From Skermanella aerolata KACC 11604 (GTDB taxonomy: Bacteria; Pseudomonadota; Alphaproteobacteria; Azospirillales; Azospirillaceae), in contig NZ_AVFK01000026.1 of NCBI RefSeq assembly GCF_000936425.1, positions 53,769 to 117,768 on the forward strand: a DNA stretch of 64,000 bases, in the 5' to 3' direction. This document shows, piece after piece, positions 18,113 to 27,348 of the stretch. Made by a program: the position numbers and the translations under genes. How positions within the stretch are numbered: the stretch's first letter is position 1; each line of letters begins with the position of its first letter. The notes under the pieces were generated by a model. It saw only the letters and a list, made by a program, of their open reading frames with translations, made no database searches and was not told where the DNA came from.

Positions 18113-18619
18113 TCACTCCTCCCCCGGCAACTGCTCGCGTTCCGCCACGTGGACGTTGCGGCCGCCGGCTGCGGCCAGGGCTTCCTGCGCCTTCAACTCC
18201 TTGACCCGGTCGTCGTCGATGCAGACCCACAAGATGACGCCGCCGGCTTCCAGGGCGCGGGCGAATTCGTCGGTCTGGGGATGGGAGGTCACCTCGTCCA
18301 GGTACTCCTTGACGGCGGCTCCGCCGACGCCGGCTGCCACCAGGGCCGCGATCGGACCGGCGATCGGGCCGCCGACGATGGCGATCAGGCCGGCGGTGGT
18401 CAGGGGGAAAGCGTAGTTCAATTCGCCCAGCAGGCCGGTCAGCGCCTCGTCATAGGGCTTGCCCTTGCGGCCGGCGGCGTCGATCGACTGGTGGCTGGAG
18501 AGCACGCTGAGGTCGGCGCGCCCGAAGCCCGCCCGGACCAAGGCCGCCACGGCACGGTCGAAGTCTACCCGGTTCTCGAACAATGCCACGATTTCGCGCA
18601 CTTTTTTGTTTTGGGCCAT
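18113..18619 (-). CDS. Stress-protein-like membrane-associated protein with glycine-rich hydrophobic segment
   Basis: A 168-residue protein. The N-terminal ~50 residues (EIVALFENRVDFDRAVAALV, then GFGRADLSVL) resemble the YflT / general-stress-protein-17M type domain. The middle (LTTAGLIAIVGGPIAGPIAA) is a glycine-rich hydrophobic stretch that may insert in or associate with the membrane. The C-terminal part (ARALEAGGVILWVCIDDDRV) resembles the matching half of such proteins. No enzymatic motifs are visible. It stands alone upstream of ccdAB and divergent from mutS, with ~130 bases to mutS. The function is unassigned. Confidence 0.6.
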   Translation of the reverse strand: MAQNKKVREIVALFENRVDFDRAVAALVRAGFGRADLSVLSSHQSIDAAGRKGKPYDEALTGLLGELNYAFPLTTAGLIAIVGGPIAGPIAALVAAGVGGAAVKEYLDEVTSHPQTDEFARALEAGGVILWVCIDDDRVKELKAQEALAAAGGRNVHVAEREQLPGEE

Positions 18620-18748
18620 GACCGTGCAATCCCGTGGTTTTGTGGTTATTTTAGCATGCTCAAGCCTGCTCCACCGGAAGTCAGTCTACCCGCCGGGATG
18701 CCTCGTGCCTAGGCCATGATGCATCGCACGTGCTAGGGTGGCGCCGCC

Positions 18749-21481
18749 ATGACAGTTTCCGACAGCGAACCGGTTGCCGTGCCCGATACCACACTTGCCA
18801 ATTCAGCCCCGTCCGAACCTTCCTCGGTGCCGGCCTCGTCGACTCCGATGATGGTCCAGTACCTGGAGATCAAGCAGGCCCATCCCAACTGCCTACTGTT
18901 CTACCGGATGGGCGACTTCTACGAGCTTTTCTTCGACGACGCCGTGGCGGCGGCCGCGACGCTGGACATCACGCTGACCCGGCGCGGCCAGCACAACGGG
19001 GAAGACATCCCGATGTGCGGCGTCCCCGTCCACAGTCACGAGAATTACCTGCTGCGCCTGATCCGCCATGGCCACCGCGTCGCCATCTGCGAGCAGATGG
19101 AAGACCCGGCCGAGGCGAAGAAGCGCGGCGGCAAGTCGGTGGTGAAGCGCGCGGTCGTCCGGGTCGTGACCCCCGGCACGCTGACCGAAGACAGCCTGCT
19201 CGACGCCCGCTCCAACAACTTCCTGAGCGCGTTGGCGGAGACGGCGGGCGGCGTCGGCCTCGCCTGGCTGGACCTTTCAACCGGCGAAATGACCTTGCAG
19301 CCCGTCACGCGCGAGGCCTTGCCGGCGGCGCTCCAGCGGCTCGATCCGCAGGAGCTGGTGCTGCCGGAACGGCTGGTCCAGCAGCCCGACCTGTTCGAGC
19401 TGTTCGGCGAGTGGAAGAGCCGGCTGACGGTCCAGCTCAACAGCCGCTTCGACAGCGAGAACGGCCGGAAGCGCCTGCTCGATCTTTTCGGTGTCGGAAC
19501 GCTCGACGCCTTCGGCAATTTCAGCCGGGCGGAGATCGCGGCGGCCGGTGCTCTGGTCGACTATGTCGAACTGACCCAGAAAGGCCGTGTGCCCCGGCTC
19601 AACCCGCCGCGCCAGATGGCGCAGGGTTCGGTCATGGAGATCGACGCCGCGACGCGGCGCAACCTGGAACTGACCCGTACCCTGACCGGCGAGCGCAAGG
19701 GCAGCCTGCTGGCCGCCATCGACCGCACCGTTACCGGCCCCGGCGCCCGTCTGCTGGCGGGCTGGCTGGCGGCGCCCTCGACCAATCCCGGAGAGATCGG
19801 CGGACGGCTGGACATGGTGGAGTTCTGCGTCGCCGAGGACCGGACGCGGACCGAGGCGCGGGCGCTGCTGCGCCAATGCCCCGACATGGAACGGTCGCTC
19901 TCGCGCCTGACGCTGGGGCGCGGCGGGCCGCGCGATCTTGCCTGCATCCGCGACGGGCTGGTGCGGGCGGCGGAGATGCGCCGCGTGCTCGCCAATGCCG
20001 GGACGACCCCAGGCCCCGCCGGCATCAAGAAAGCCACCACGGCGCTGGGTGAGCATTCCGCCCTGATCGACCAGCTGATGCGGGCGCTGGCGCCGGAACT
20101 GCCCCTGCTGAGCCGCGACGGCGGCTTCATCGCGGCGGGATACGCGCTCCAGCTGGACGATCTGGTGACGCTGCGCGATGAGAGCCGCCGGCTGATCGCC
20201 GCCATGCAGGCGCGCTATGCCGATCTGGCCGGAGTGTCGGGCCTGAAGATCCGGCACAACAACGTGCTGGGCTACTATATCGAGGTGACGCCGACCCACG
20301 CCGACAAGCTGATGACCGGCAAGGCGGCGGAGACCTTCATCCACCGCCAGACGCTCGCCAGCGCCGTCCGCTTCACGACGGTCGAGCTGAACGAGCTGGA
20401 ACGCAGGATCGCCGAGGCCGCCGACAAGGCCCTGGCGGTCGAACTGACGCTGTTCGACGAGCTGGTGACCGACGTGACGGCCCGAGCCGACGCCATCTGC
20501 GAGGCGTCGCAGGCGCTGGCGCTGCTCGATGTCGTGACCGGGCTGGCCGAATTGGCGGAAGAGCGCCGCTACTGCCGCCCTGTGGTGGACGACAGCCTGG
20601 AGTTCGACATCAGGGCCGGACGCCATCCCGTCGTCGAAGCGGTGCTCGCCGCTTCCGAAGGTGCCCGCTTCGTCGCCAACGACAGCAATCTGGCGCCGGA
20701 CGACCGGCTGTGGCTGCTGACCGGACCCAACATGGCGGGTAAGTCCACCTTCCTGCGCCAAAACGCGCTGATCGCCGTGATGGCGCAGATCGGCAGCTTC
20801 GTCCCGGCGGATCATTGCCGGATCGGCGTCGTCGACCGGCTGTTCAGCCGCGTCGGGGCGGCTGACGATCTGGCGCGCGGCCGCTCGACCTTCATGGTCG
20901 AAATGGTCGAGACGGCGGCCATCCTCAATCAGGCCGGCCCTCGGGCGCTGGTGATCCTGGACGAGATCGGGCGGGGAACCGCGACCTTCGACGGGCTGTC
21001 GATCGCCTGGGCCTGCGTCGAGCACCTGCACGAGGCGACCCGCTGCCGCGCCCTGTTCGCCACCCACTACCATGAATTGACGGCGCTGGCGGCGAAGCTC
21101 CCGCGGTTGTCCTGCCACACCATGCGCATCAAGGAGTGGCGGGGCGAGGTCGTCTTCCTGCACGAAGTCGCCGCCGGCTCCGCCGACCGCAGCTACGGCA
21201 TCCATGTCGCACGGCTGGCAGGCCTGCCGGAAGCCGTGATCGCGCGGGCCGAACAGGTGCTGGAGATCCTGGAGAAAGGCGATCAGGCCGGCAGCGTCGC
21301 CCGTCTGGCCGACGACCTGCCGCTGTTCAGCGTCGCACTGCGCCGCAAGGAGCCGGAGGCCGCGGCAGCGCCCACCGGGCCGTCGGCGGTAGAACAGGCC
21401 CTGGCGGCGATAAACCCGGACGACCTGACGCCGAAGGCGGCGCTGGAAGAGCTGTACCGGCTGCGCGGCCTGCTGTCGTAG
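18749..21481 (+). CDS. mutS: DNA mismatch repair protein MutS
   Basis: A 910-residue mismatch-recognition ATPase. The mismatch-binding motif with the wedging phenylalanine is in [10 protein letters not shown] (residue ~54). Connector, core and clamp domains follow, then the ABC-type ATPase with Walker [10 protein letters not shown] near residue 658, Walker [17 protein letters not shown] and the switch histidine in FATHYHEL. The ~35-residue N-terminal extension before the mismatch domain is low-complexity and may be partly mis-started; the next ATG precedes MVQYLEIK. It is a single gene, followed by a palindromic repeat (21505-21566). Confidence 0.97.
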   Translation: MTVSDSEPVAVPDTTLANSAPSEPSSVPASSTPMMVQYLEIKQAHPNCLLFYRMGDFYELFFDDAVAAAATLDITLTRRGQHNGEDIPMCGVPVHSHENYLLRLIRHGHRVAICEQMEDPAEAKKRGGKSVVKRAVVRVVTPGTLTEDSLLDARSNNFLSALAETAGGVGLAWLDLSTGEMTLQPVTREALPAALQRLDPQELVLPERLVQQPDLFELFGEWKSRLTVQLNSRFDSENGRKRLLDLFGVGTLDAFGNFSRAEIAAAGALVDYVELTQKGRVPRLNPPRQMAQGSVMEIDAATRRNLELTRTLTGERKGSLLAAIDRTVTGPGARLLAGWLAAPSTNPGEIGGRLDMVEFCVAEDRTRTEARALLRQCPDMERSLSRLTLGRGGPRDLACIRDGLVRAAEMRRVLANAGTTPGPAGIKKATTALGEHSALIDQLMRALAPELPLLSRDGGFIAAGYALQLDDLVTLRDESRRLIAAMQARYADLAGVSGLKIRHNNVLGYYIEVTPTHADKLMTGKAAETFIHRQTLASAVRFTTVELNELERRIAEAADKALAVELTLFDELVTDVTARADAICEASQALALLDVVTGLAELAEERRYCRPVVDDSLEFDIRAGRHPVVEAVLAASEGARFVANDSNLAPDDRLWLLTGPNMAGKSTFLRQNALIAVMAQIGSFVPADHCRIGVVDRLFSRVGAADDLARGRSTFMVEMVETAAILNQAGPRALVILDEIGRGTATFDGLSIAWACVEHLHEATRCRALFATHYHELTALAAKLPRLSCHTMRIKEWRGEVVFLHEVAAGSADRSYGIHVARLAGLPEAVIARAEQVLEILEKGDQAGSVARLADDLPLFSVALRRKEPEAAAAPTGPSAVEQALAAINPDDLTPKAALEELYRLRGLLS

Positions 21482-21504
21482 GACGTGCCGGCGCTGGTGA
21501 GGTC

Positions 21505-21566
21505 TGTTGGGCCACGGCCCAACCTACACGTTGCGTCTCCCGCAGGGTGGGAGGTGGCCCAACACA
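21505..21566. repeat. Nested palindromic repeat, copy 3 of 3 (one arm degenerate)
   Basis: The left arm (21505-21528) is almost identical to the arm at 938-961 (TTGGGCCACGGCCCAA core then CCTAC). The right arm (21543-21566) keeps only the ends of the core (GGTGGG then GGTGGCCCAACACA), so it looks decayed. It sits between convergent mutS and a lipoprotein gene, as copy 1 sits between convergent genes. Confidence 0.8.
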
Positions 21567-21569
21567 GCC

Positions 21570-21953
21570 TCAGCTTCCCAGCGTGAAGCCGCCTTCCGGC
21601 GTCCATTTGCCGTTGCTGCGGCAAGCCTTGCCGACCTGCTGGGCGCGGGCGGCGCTGGTGTTGGCGACCAGATGGAATTCCTGGCAGAGCTTGCCGTCGC
21701 GCGTGTAGCCCTGGCGGATGATGGTCACGGCGCCGTTCTTGCCGTTGGCCGGGTTGGTCCAGGCCACCGGCTTGCCGACCATGGTCTTCGACGCCGTTTG
21801 CAGCGTCGCGTCGATGATCGCCTTGTCGCTGTCGTCCAGGGCGATGGCGGGAACGGCAGCGGCTTCGGCCGTCGTTGAAGGACCTTTGGTCTGATCGGTG
21901 GCGCACCCGGCCAATGCGAGGCCGGCGGCGGCCACCAGGAGAAACTTCTTCAT
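21570..21953 (-). CDS. Putative surface-antigen-like lipoprotein
   Basis: A 127-residue lipoprotein. The signal peptide KKFLLVAAAGLALAGC ends in a clear LAGC lipobox. The mature part has a low-complexity linker and a C-terminal domain with the pattern GKNGAVTIIRQGYTRDGKLC then EFHLVANTSAARAQQVGKAC. This resembles the C-terminal domain of rickettsial 17-kDa-type surface antigens (RT0821/Lpp0805-like). Two cysteines in the domain may pair. The function is unknown and the location is probably the outer membrane. It starts close to the ftsH-like gene end but is separated by ~50 bases. Confidence 0.7.
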   Translation of the reverse strand: MKKFLLVAAAGLALAGCATDQTKGPSTTAEAAAVPAIALDDSDKAIIDATLQTASKTMVGKPVAWTNPANGKNGAVTIIRQGYTRDGKLCQEFHLVANTSAARAQQVGKACRSNGKWTPEGGFTLGS

Positions 21954-22003
21954 TCACGACACCTTGATTGTAGACCCTGGGGCGCCTTACCAAGCGGCGC
22001 CGG

Positions 22004-23905
22004 TCAGGCTAACTCATAATGTTCCGGATCGGCCCCGACAAGCGGCGGCTTGATCGCCTCCGCCTCGACGCCGGTTTCTCCGGCCCGATACGCCGGGCGC
22101 TCGAAGATGGTGCGAACGGCGGCGGCGTCCAGCGTTTCTTCCCGCAGCAGGCCGTCCGCCAGTTCGTAAAGGCGCGCCAGATCGGCGGTCAGGAGGTCGT
22201 GTGCGCGGCGGTATGCCGCGTCGATGATGCCGCGCACTTCCTCGGCGATCTGGGGCGACAGGGCGCCAGCCTCGCCTTGAGGCGTCCGCGCGGCTGTTGC
22301 GGCCGCCGGTGCGGCTCCCCGGCCATAGGCGACCATGCCGAATCGGTCGGACATGCCCCAGGTCGTGACCATCTTTGTCGCGATGTCTGTCGCCATCTGG
22401 ATATCGCCGGCGGCTCCCGTCGTGACGAACTCCTTGCCGAACACGATCTCCTCGGCGGCCCTGCCGCCCATCGTCACGTCCAGTTCGGCTTCCAGCCGTG
22501 CCCTCGACAGGCAGAAGCGGTCTTCCAAAGGCAGCCGGACCATCATGCCGAGCGACCTTCCGCGCGGGACGATGGTCACCTTGTGCACCGGATCGGAATG
22601 GGCGGAGCGCCACGCGACCAGGGCGTGGCCGGCTTCGTGGAACGCCGTCAGGCGGCGCTCGTCCTCCGACATGACGGTGACCTTCTCGCCGCCCATGACG
22701 ATCTTGTCCCGCGCCTGCTCGAAATCGGCCATCGACACCTGGAAGCGCCGGGCGCGGGCCGCCCGCAGCGCCGCCTCGTTCACCAAATTGGCGAGATCGG
22801 CGCCCGACATGCCGGGAGTGCCGCGCGCCACTACCGTCAGGTCGACATCGGCCTCCAGCGCCACCTTGGCAGCATGGACCGCCAGGATGGCGGCGCGGCC
22901 CTTGATGTCGGGGTTGCCGACGAAGACGTGGCGGTCGAACCGGCCGGGGCGGAGGATGGCCGGGTCCAGCACATCGACCCGGTTGGTGGCCGCGATCACG
23001 ATCAGGCCGCTGGCGCGGGCGAAGCCGTCCATCTCGGCCAGCAACTGGTTCAGCGTGTTCTCGGTCTCGATCTGGCCGCCCGACGGCGAGGTGGCGCCGC
23101 GGGCGCGGGCCAGCGCGTCGATCTCGTCGATGAACAGGATGCAGGGGGCGCGCTTGCGGGCGTCGCGGAACAGCTTGCGGATGCGGGCGGCACCCACGCC
23201 GACATACATCTCGACGAAGTCGGAGCCGGTGACCGGGAAGAACGGCACGCCCGCCTCCCCCGCTACGGCGCGGGCCAGCAGGGTCTTGCCGGTACCGGGA
23301 GGTCCGACCAGCAGGACCCCCTTGGGGATGCCGGCGCCCAGTTGGGCGAAGCGGTCCGGCGCCTTGAGGAAATCGACCAACTCGACCAGTTCCGCCCGCG
23401 CCTCGTCCACCCCGGCGACATCGGCGAAACGGACGTCGGAGGACGCCGTCCCCGACTTCTTGACCGGCGAGCGCATCATGCCGGCCATGAAGACCAGCGC
23501 GAAGGCCAGGAAGCCCACCATGTTCAGCTTCAGCAGGACGTCCAGCCAGCGGTTGGTCGCGAGCAGCGCTCCGCCCTCGACCGGCTCGACGTTCATCTCG
23601 ATGCCGGGAGCCGCGACAGCCTGACGCAGGGCGTCGGTCCACAGGACCGTCGTCACCCCGTTCACGCCGTCGCGGTCGGTGAACTCGATCCGGTTGCCCA
23701 TGACATGGAGGGAGGCGATACCGCCCGCCGCCAGCCGGTCGGCAAAGACGCTCTGCCCGACTTCGGTGCGGTCCATCCTGCCGATCAGCGCGCCGAAGGT
23801 ACCGGCGCCAGAGGCGAAGACGTATGTTAATCCTCCCGTGGCGATCATGACCAATGCCGCGACCAGCGTGATTACCCGTGCATGCCGTTTCAGGAAGGAT
23901 TTCAT
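22004..23905 (-). CDS. ftsH: FtsH-family ATP-dependent zinc metalloprotease
   Basis: A 633-residue membrane-anchored AAA+ protease. Transmembrane helices at residues ~11-32 and ~122-143 flank a ~90-residue periplasmic domain. The AAA domain has Walker A GPPGTGKT (201-208), Walker B ILFIDEIDA (256-264) and the second region of homology with arginine fingers (RPGRFDRHV). The protease site HEAGH is at 423-427. I start at 23905 (MKSFLKRH) rather than 36 codons upstream because the signal-anchor follows directly. It stands alone, not beside tilS, and diverges from classical FtsH in the N-terminal part. It may be a second paralogue, which is inference. Confidence 0.92.
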   Translation of the reverse strand: MKSFLKRHARVITLVAALVMIATGGLTYVFASGAGTFGALIGRMDRTEVGQSVFADRLAAGGIASLHVMGNRIEFTDRDGVNGVTTVLWTDALRQAVAAPGIEMNVEPVEGGALLATNRWLDVLLKLNMVGFLAFALVFMAGMMRSPVKKSGTASSDVRFADVAGVDEARAELVELVDFLKAPDRFAQLGAGIPKGVLLVGPPGTGKTLLARAVAGEAGVPFFPVTGSDFVEMYVGVGAARIRKLFRDARKRAPCILFIDEIDALARARGATSPSGGQIETENTLNQLLAEMDGFARASGLIVIAATNRVDVLDPAILRPGRFDRHVFVGNPDIKGRAAILAVHAAKVALEADVDLTVVARGTPGMSGADLANLVNEAALRAARARRFQVSMADFEQARDKIVMGGEKVTVMSEDERRLTAFHEAGHALVAWRSAHSDPVHKVTIVPRGRSLGMMVRLPLEDRFCLSRARLEAELDVTMGGRAAEEIVFGKEFVTTGAAGDIQMATDIATKMVTTWGMSDRFGMVAYGRGAAPAAATAARTPQGEAGALSPQIAEEVRGIIDAAYRRAHDLLTADLARLYELADGLLREETLDAAAVRTIFERPAYRAGETGVEAEAIKPPLVGADPEHYELA

Positions 23906-24044
23906 CAGCGACCCGCAATGTCTGGACAGAATTGGGACAAAAGCAGGTGAGGAGTACCGCAACATGGTTAACAAGACGTGTGCGGAAAGACGTATGCGGG
24001 AAAACTCCCGCACCGGAAATCGGAGTTCCTGATATCATGCCGTC

Positions 24045-24605
24045 ATGCGTACAGCCCGCCGCCTGACCTATCTGCCCGCCGACGAGTATCTCGCCCTCGA
24101 GCGCGATGCGGAGGTGAAGCGCGAGTACGTCAACGGCGAGGTCTTCGCCATAGTCGGGGCGAGCCGCAACCACGCGCGGATCAAGCTGAATATCGGCTCC
24201 AAGCTGAACGAAGCGCTGAGTCCGCCGTGCTGGGCGGCGGTGTCCGACATGAAGGTCCACGTCGAAGCCGCCAACGCCTACTACTACCCGGATGTCGTCG
24301 CCAGTTGCGCCGAGAGTCAGCCCGACCCCTACGTGATGGCAAACCCTGTCCTGATCGTGGAAGTGCTGTCACCCTCGACCGAGCGGACCGATCAGCGCGA
24401 GAAGCGGCTGAACTACCAGACCGTCGCATCCATTCAGGAAATCCTGCTGGTGGCCCAGGACCGACGCTGGATCGAGCTGTACCGGCGCGACCGCGACGGC
24501 TGGACCGTGGAGCAGATCAGCGACGAGGGCATGTTCGATCTCGCCTCCGTCGGGCTCACCCTTTCCCTCGACGACCTCTACCGAAATACGTTCTTAACGT
24601 TCTGA
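24045..24605 (+). CDS. Uma2-family (DUF820) putative nuclease
   Basis: A 186-residue protein of the Uma2/DUF820 group, which adopts a PD-(D/E)XK-type restriction-endonuclease-like fold. Visible markers are the N-terminal EYLALERDAEVKREYVNGEV, the acidic metal-site strand YYYPDVVASC, and PVLIVEVLSPSTERTDQREK carrying the conserved E and later lysine. The family is common in cyanobacteria and some proteobacteria, and its biological role is uncertain. The ribosome-binding site is weak. It is divergent from the ftsH-like gene and followed by a perfect hairpin (24613-24632). Confidence 0.85.
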   Translation: MRTARRLTYLPADEYLALERDAEVKREYVNGEVFAIVGASRNHARIKLNIGSKLNEALSPPCWAAVSDMKVHVEAANAYYYPDVVASCAESQPDPYVMANPVLIVEVLSPSTERTDQREKRLNYQTVASIQEILLVAQDRRWIELYRRDRDGWTVEQISDEGMFDLASVGLTLSLDDLYRNTFLTF

Positions 24606-24612
24606 GTCGGCC

Positions 24613-24632
24613 GGACACGGAAAGCCGTGTCC
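24613..24632 (+). terminator. Hairpin downstream of the Uma2 gene
   Basis: GGACACGG and CCGTGTCC form a perfect 8-base stem with an AAAG loop, 8 bases after the stop codon. No T-run follows, so it is either a weak terminator or an mRNA-stabilising stem. Confidence 0.45.
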
Positions 24633-24650
24633 TGAAATTCGACATCCGCC

Positions 24651-24680
24651 TTGACGGGCCGGGCCACGCGCCGCTAAAAC
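24651..24680 (+). promoter_or_regulatory. Candidate sigma-70 promoter of metZ
   Basis: TTGACG (24651-24656) and TAAAAC (24675-24680) are separated by 18 bases. The predicted transcription start (~24686) coincides with the first base-paired segment of the SAM-II motif, which supports the assignment. Confidence 0.6.
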
Positions 24681-24684
24681 GCGT

Positions 24685-24742
24685 CCAACGTGGTGATTTG
24701 GCGACCGGCTTGCAGGCCACGTAAAATAAGCTGCTAAAAAGG
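24685..24742 (+). ncRNA. SAM-II riboswitch upstream of metZ
   Basis: The sequence shows the ordered SAM-II hallmarks. ACGTGG is followed by TGATTTG (24689-24700). CCGGCTTGCAGG comes next (24705-24716), then the closing strand CCACGT (24717-24722), an A-rich linker AAAATAAG, and the 3' pseudoknot segment GCTAAAAAGG (24733-24742). ACGTGG and CCACGT pair perfectly to form P1. SAM-II elements are known from alphaproteobacterial methionine genes, where SAM binding represses expression, often by hiding the ribosome-binding region. Here it ends 86 bases before the metZ ATG. Confidence 0.9.
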
Positions 24743-24828
24743 TTTGGAGTCGCGTCCGCGCCTCGATCCCTTGTCGGTCGGGGCTATTCTCATTTGAGCC
24801 TGCGGAAGCGGGCGGAGCGGCGACGAAA

Positions 24829-26049
24829 ATGGACAAGACGAACACTCCTTCCCCTAAGGATCCGGCTCCCAAAAACCCGGCGAGCCTGCGTCCGCGCACC
24901 CGGATGGTTCATGCGGGCACCGCGCGGAGCGGCTTCGACGAGACCTGCGAAGCGATCTTCATGACCTCCGGCTTCGTCTACGGCACGGCGGAGGAAGCGG
25001 AATCCGCCTTCGCCAACGACGGCTCCCGGTTCGTCTATTCGCGCTTCCGCAACCCGACCGTCTCCATGTTCGAGGACCGGCTTGCAGCCTACGAGGGCGC
25101 CGAGCGCTGCTTCGCCACCGCCAGCGGCATGGCGGCGGTGTTCGCGGCGCTGATGAGCCAGTTGAAGGCGGGCGACCGGATCGTGGCGCCGCATGCGCTG
25201 TTCGGCTCCTGTCTGCACATCGTCAAGAACCTTGCCCCGCAGTTCGGCATCGAGACCACGCTGGTCAACGGCACCGACGCCGATGAGTGGCGCGCGGCGC
25301 TGAGCCGCCCGGCCAACATCGTCTTCCTGGAGACGCCGTCGAACCCGATGCTCGACGTGGTCGATCTGGCGCTGGTCAGCGAACTGGCCCATGCGGCGGG
25401 TGCGCGCGTCGTCGTGGACAACGTGTTCGCGACCCCTGCCCTTCAGCGCCCGCTGGAGTTCGGCGCCGACGTCGTGGTCTATTCGGCGACCAAGCACATC
25501 GACGGCCAAGGCCGCAGCCTGGGCGGCGCCATCCTGTGCGACAACAAGTTCGCCGAGACGCTGGCGCCCTTCCTGCGCCACACCGGCCCCGCGCTCAGCC
25601 CGTTCAATGCTTGGCTGCTGCTGAAGGGGCTGGAAACGATGGACATCCGCATCGCGGCCCAGGTCCAGTCGGCGCAGCAGGTCGCCGAGTTCCTAGAAGG
25701 GCACGCCAAGATCGCCAAGGCCCTGTATCCCGGCCTGAAGAGCCATCCGCAGTACGAGTTGGCGCAGCGCCAGATGAAGGGCGGCAGCACGCTGGTCGCC
25801 TTCGACGTCGCGGGCGGCAAGGCGGAGGCGTTCCGTCTGATGAACGGCCTGCGCATCGTTCGGATTTCCAACAATCTGGGCGACAGCAAGAGCCTGATCA
25901 CCCATCCCGCCACCAGCACTCACCAGCGGCTTAGCGACGCCGAGCGGGCGGCCGTCGGCATCAGCCCCGGCAGCGTCCGCCTGTCCGTCGGGCTGGAAGA
26001 CCCCGCCGACCTGATCGAGGATCTGGAACAGGCACTGGCCGGCGTCTGA
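24829..26049 (+). CDS. metZ: O-succinylhomoserine sulfhydrylase
   Basis: A 406-residue PLP enzyme of the Cys/Met metabolism family that makes homocysteine directly from O-succinylhomoserine and sulfide. The substrate-binding RFVYSRFRNPT is near residue 65. The cofactor region ATASGMAAVFAAL and the PLP-lysine motif YSATKHIDGQGR (~residue 222) match MetZ closely. The VVDNVFATP strand contains the PLP-interacting aspartate. It is preceded by a SAM-II riboswitch and a promoter, so it should be repressed when SAM is abundant. The length is typical. MetY or MetC specificity is less likely given the HIDGQGR motif. Confidence 0.95.
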   Translation: MDKTNTPSPKDPAPKNPASLRPRTRMVHAGTARSGFDETCEAIFMTSGFVYGTAEEAESAFANDGSRFVYSRFRNPTVSMFEDRLAAYEGAERCFATASGMAAVFAALMSQLKAGDRIVAPHALFGSCLHIVKNLAPQFGIETTLVNGTDADEWRAALSRPANIVFLETPSNPMLDVVDLALVSELAHAAGARVVVDNVFATPALQRPLEFGADVVVYSATKHIDGQGRSLGGAILCDNKFAETLAPFLRHTGPALSPFNAWLLLKGLETMDIRIAAQVQSAQQVAEFLEGHAKIAKALYPGLKSHPQYELAQRQMKGGSTLVAFDVAGGKAEAFRLMNGLRIVRISNNLGDSKSLITHPATSTHQRLSDAERAAVGISPGSVRLSVGLEDPADLIEDLEQALAGV

Positions 26050-26083
26050 GGCCGAAGATCACGTTTGGGAAAAATCATTCCCC

Positions 26084-26120
26084 AGCGACTGTGTGAAATC
26101 CTGCATTTTACACAGTCGCT
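26084..26120. repeat. 37-base near-perfect palindrome upstream of the NitT/TauT importer
   Basis: Arms AGCGACTGTGT (26084-26094) and ACACAGTCGCT (26110-26120) are perfect. The stem continues through a G-T position and AAAT/ATTT to a 5-base loop CCTGC. It lies 35 bases after metZ and ends exactly at the -35 hexamer of the candidate importer promoter. It may be a regulator site or a metZ terminator; no T-run follows. Confidence 0.7.
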
Positions 26121-26148
26121 TGCACGCCTGCCGAATCCTGCTTATATA
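26120..26148 (+). promoter_or_regulatory. Candidate sigma-70 promoter of the NitT/TauT importer
   Basis: TTGCAC (26120-26125) and TATATA (26143-26148) are separated by 17 bases, giving a predicted start near 26155. A leader of ~105 bases follows, starting with a GCTGCGG/CCGCAGC stem (26151-26173). Confidence 0.6.
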
Positions 26149-26259
26149 CGGCTGCGGTCCATCGGGCCGCAGCTTTCACCTGAATATTTTGTAAATCCCG
26201 GTCATAGACGGCCCACAGGCTCCCGGCAGCCTGGATCGAAGGCAAGGAGTCCCTCCATC

Positions 26260-27282
26260 ATGTCGCATCTGCTGTCCAAAGCGCGCCGCCTCGCGGTCGC
26301 GGCCGCCGCAACCGTGCTGTTCTGGGGCGCTTCAGCCAGCGCCGCCACCGATGTCCGCGTCGGGTTCATTCCCGTGGTCGGTGCAGGGCAGCTCTTCGTG
26401 ATCGACGGCGAGGGCTGGGCGCGCGACGCCGGGCTGAACCTGAAACTGACCCAGTTCGAGTCCGGGCCGGCGATGATCAGCGCGCTGGCGTCGGGCACGC
26501 TCGACGCCTATTACGGCGGCATCGGTCCGATCATGGTGGCCAGCGCCAGGGGCATCGAGGTCAAGGTCTACGCCGCCACCGCGATCGAGGAGATGACCTT
26601 CGTCGGCCGCGCCGATTTCGCGGCGCAGCCGCAGGCCGCGACCGCCGCCGGCTTCAAGGCCTTCTCCGAAAGCCAGGGCCGCCCGCTGAAGATCGCCACC
26701 CAGCCGCCCGGCTCGGTGCCGGATACCGTCTTGCGCTACTGGCTCCAGAACGTGATCAAGGCGGACCCCGCGGCCTACCAGATCACCGCGATGGGCATCG
26801 AGGCGACCCAGCAGGCTCTGCTGGCCGGCGCCGTCGATGCCGCGACGATCCGGGAGCCGACGTTGACCGTCGTGCTCGCCCGCGATCCCAAGTCCAAGCT
26901 GCTGGCGGTCGGCGGCGAGATGCTGCCCAACCAGCCGGGCTCCGTGCTGGCGCTGACCGGCGCCTTCGTCAAGGCCAACGAACAAGCCGCCAAGACGATC
27001 GTGTCGCTGCACGATCGCGCCACGACCCTGCTCAAGGATGAGCCGAACCGTGCGGCCAAGCACCTTCAGTCGGGCCTGGGCAAGGGCCTGACCGATCTCG
27101 CCACCTTCGAGAAGGCGGTGGTGTCGCCGGCCAGCAAGTTCGTCGCCGATCCGATGGTCATCAAGGATGCGACCAAGGTCATGCAGGACTTCCAGCTCAA
27201 GGCCGGCACGCTGGAGAAGGCGGCAGACCTGAACGTGCTGTTCGACGACAGCTTCTACCGGGCCGCCGCTGCGGCACGCTGA
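26260..27282 (+). CDS. NitT/TauT-type ABC transporter substrate-binding protein
   Basis: A 340-residue periplasmic binding protein of the SsuA/TauA/NrtA class. The signal peptide (LAVAAAATVLFWGASASA, cleavage near ASAA) is followed by DVRVGFIPVVGAGQLFVIDG and the substrate-loop pattern FESGPAMISALASGTLDAYY, typical of this superfamily. The start is supported by AAGGAG 10 bases upstream; the frame is open earlier, but without a signal peptide. The ligand (sulfonate, nitrate, pyrimidine or other) cannot be decided. Its position next to metZ weakly favours an organosulfur compound. The permease and ATPase follow. Confidence 0.88.
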   Translation: MSHLLSKARRLAVAAAATVLFWGASASAATDVRVGFIPVVGAGQLFVIDGEGWARDAGLNLKLTQFESGPAMISALASGTLDAYYGGIGPIMVASARGIEVKVYAATAIEEMTFVGRADFAAQPQAATAAGFKAFSESQGRPLKIATQPPGSVPDTVLRYWLQNVIKADPAAYQITAMGIEATQQALLAGAVDAATIREPTLTVVLARDPKSKLLAVGGEMLPNQPGSVLALTGAFVKANEQAAKTIVSLHDRATTLLKDEPNRAAKHLQSGLGKGLTDLATFEKAVVSPASKFVADPMVIKDATKVMQDFQLKAGTLEKAADLNVLFDDSFYRAAAAAR

Positions 27283-27348
27283 CGCTCCGCAGCATTCCCC
27301 GCCGAAGAGCCCAGGCCAGAGAGCAAAAGCCGGAAGCAAAAGCCGATA

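Noticed and set aside
18749..18768. Pho-box-like ATGACAG repeat at the mutS start
   Set aside because: The two half-sites have the wrong spacing (3 bases), the second is poor, and the sequence is the coding start itself.
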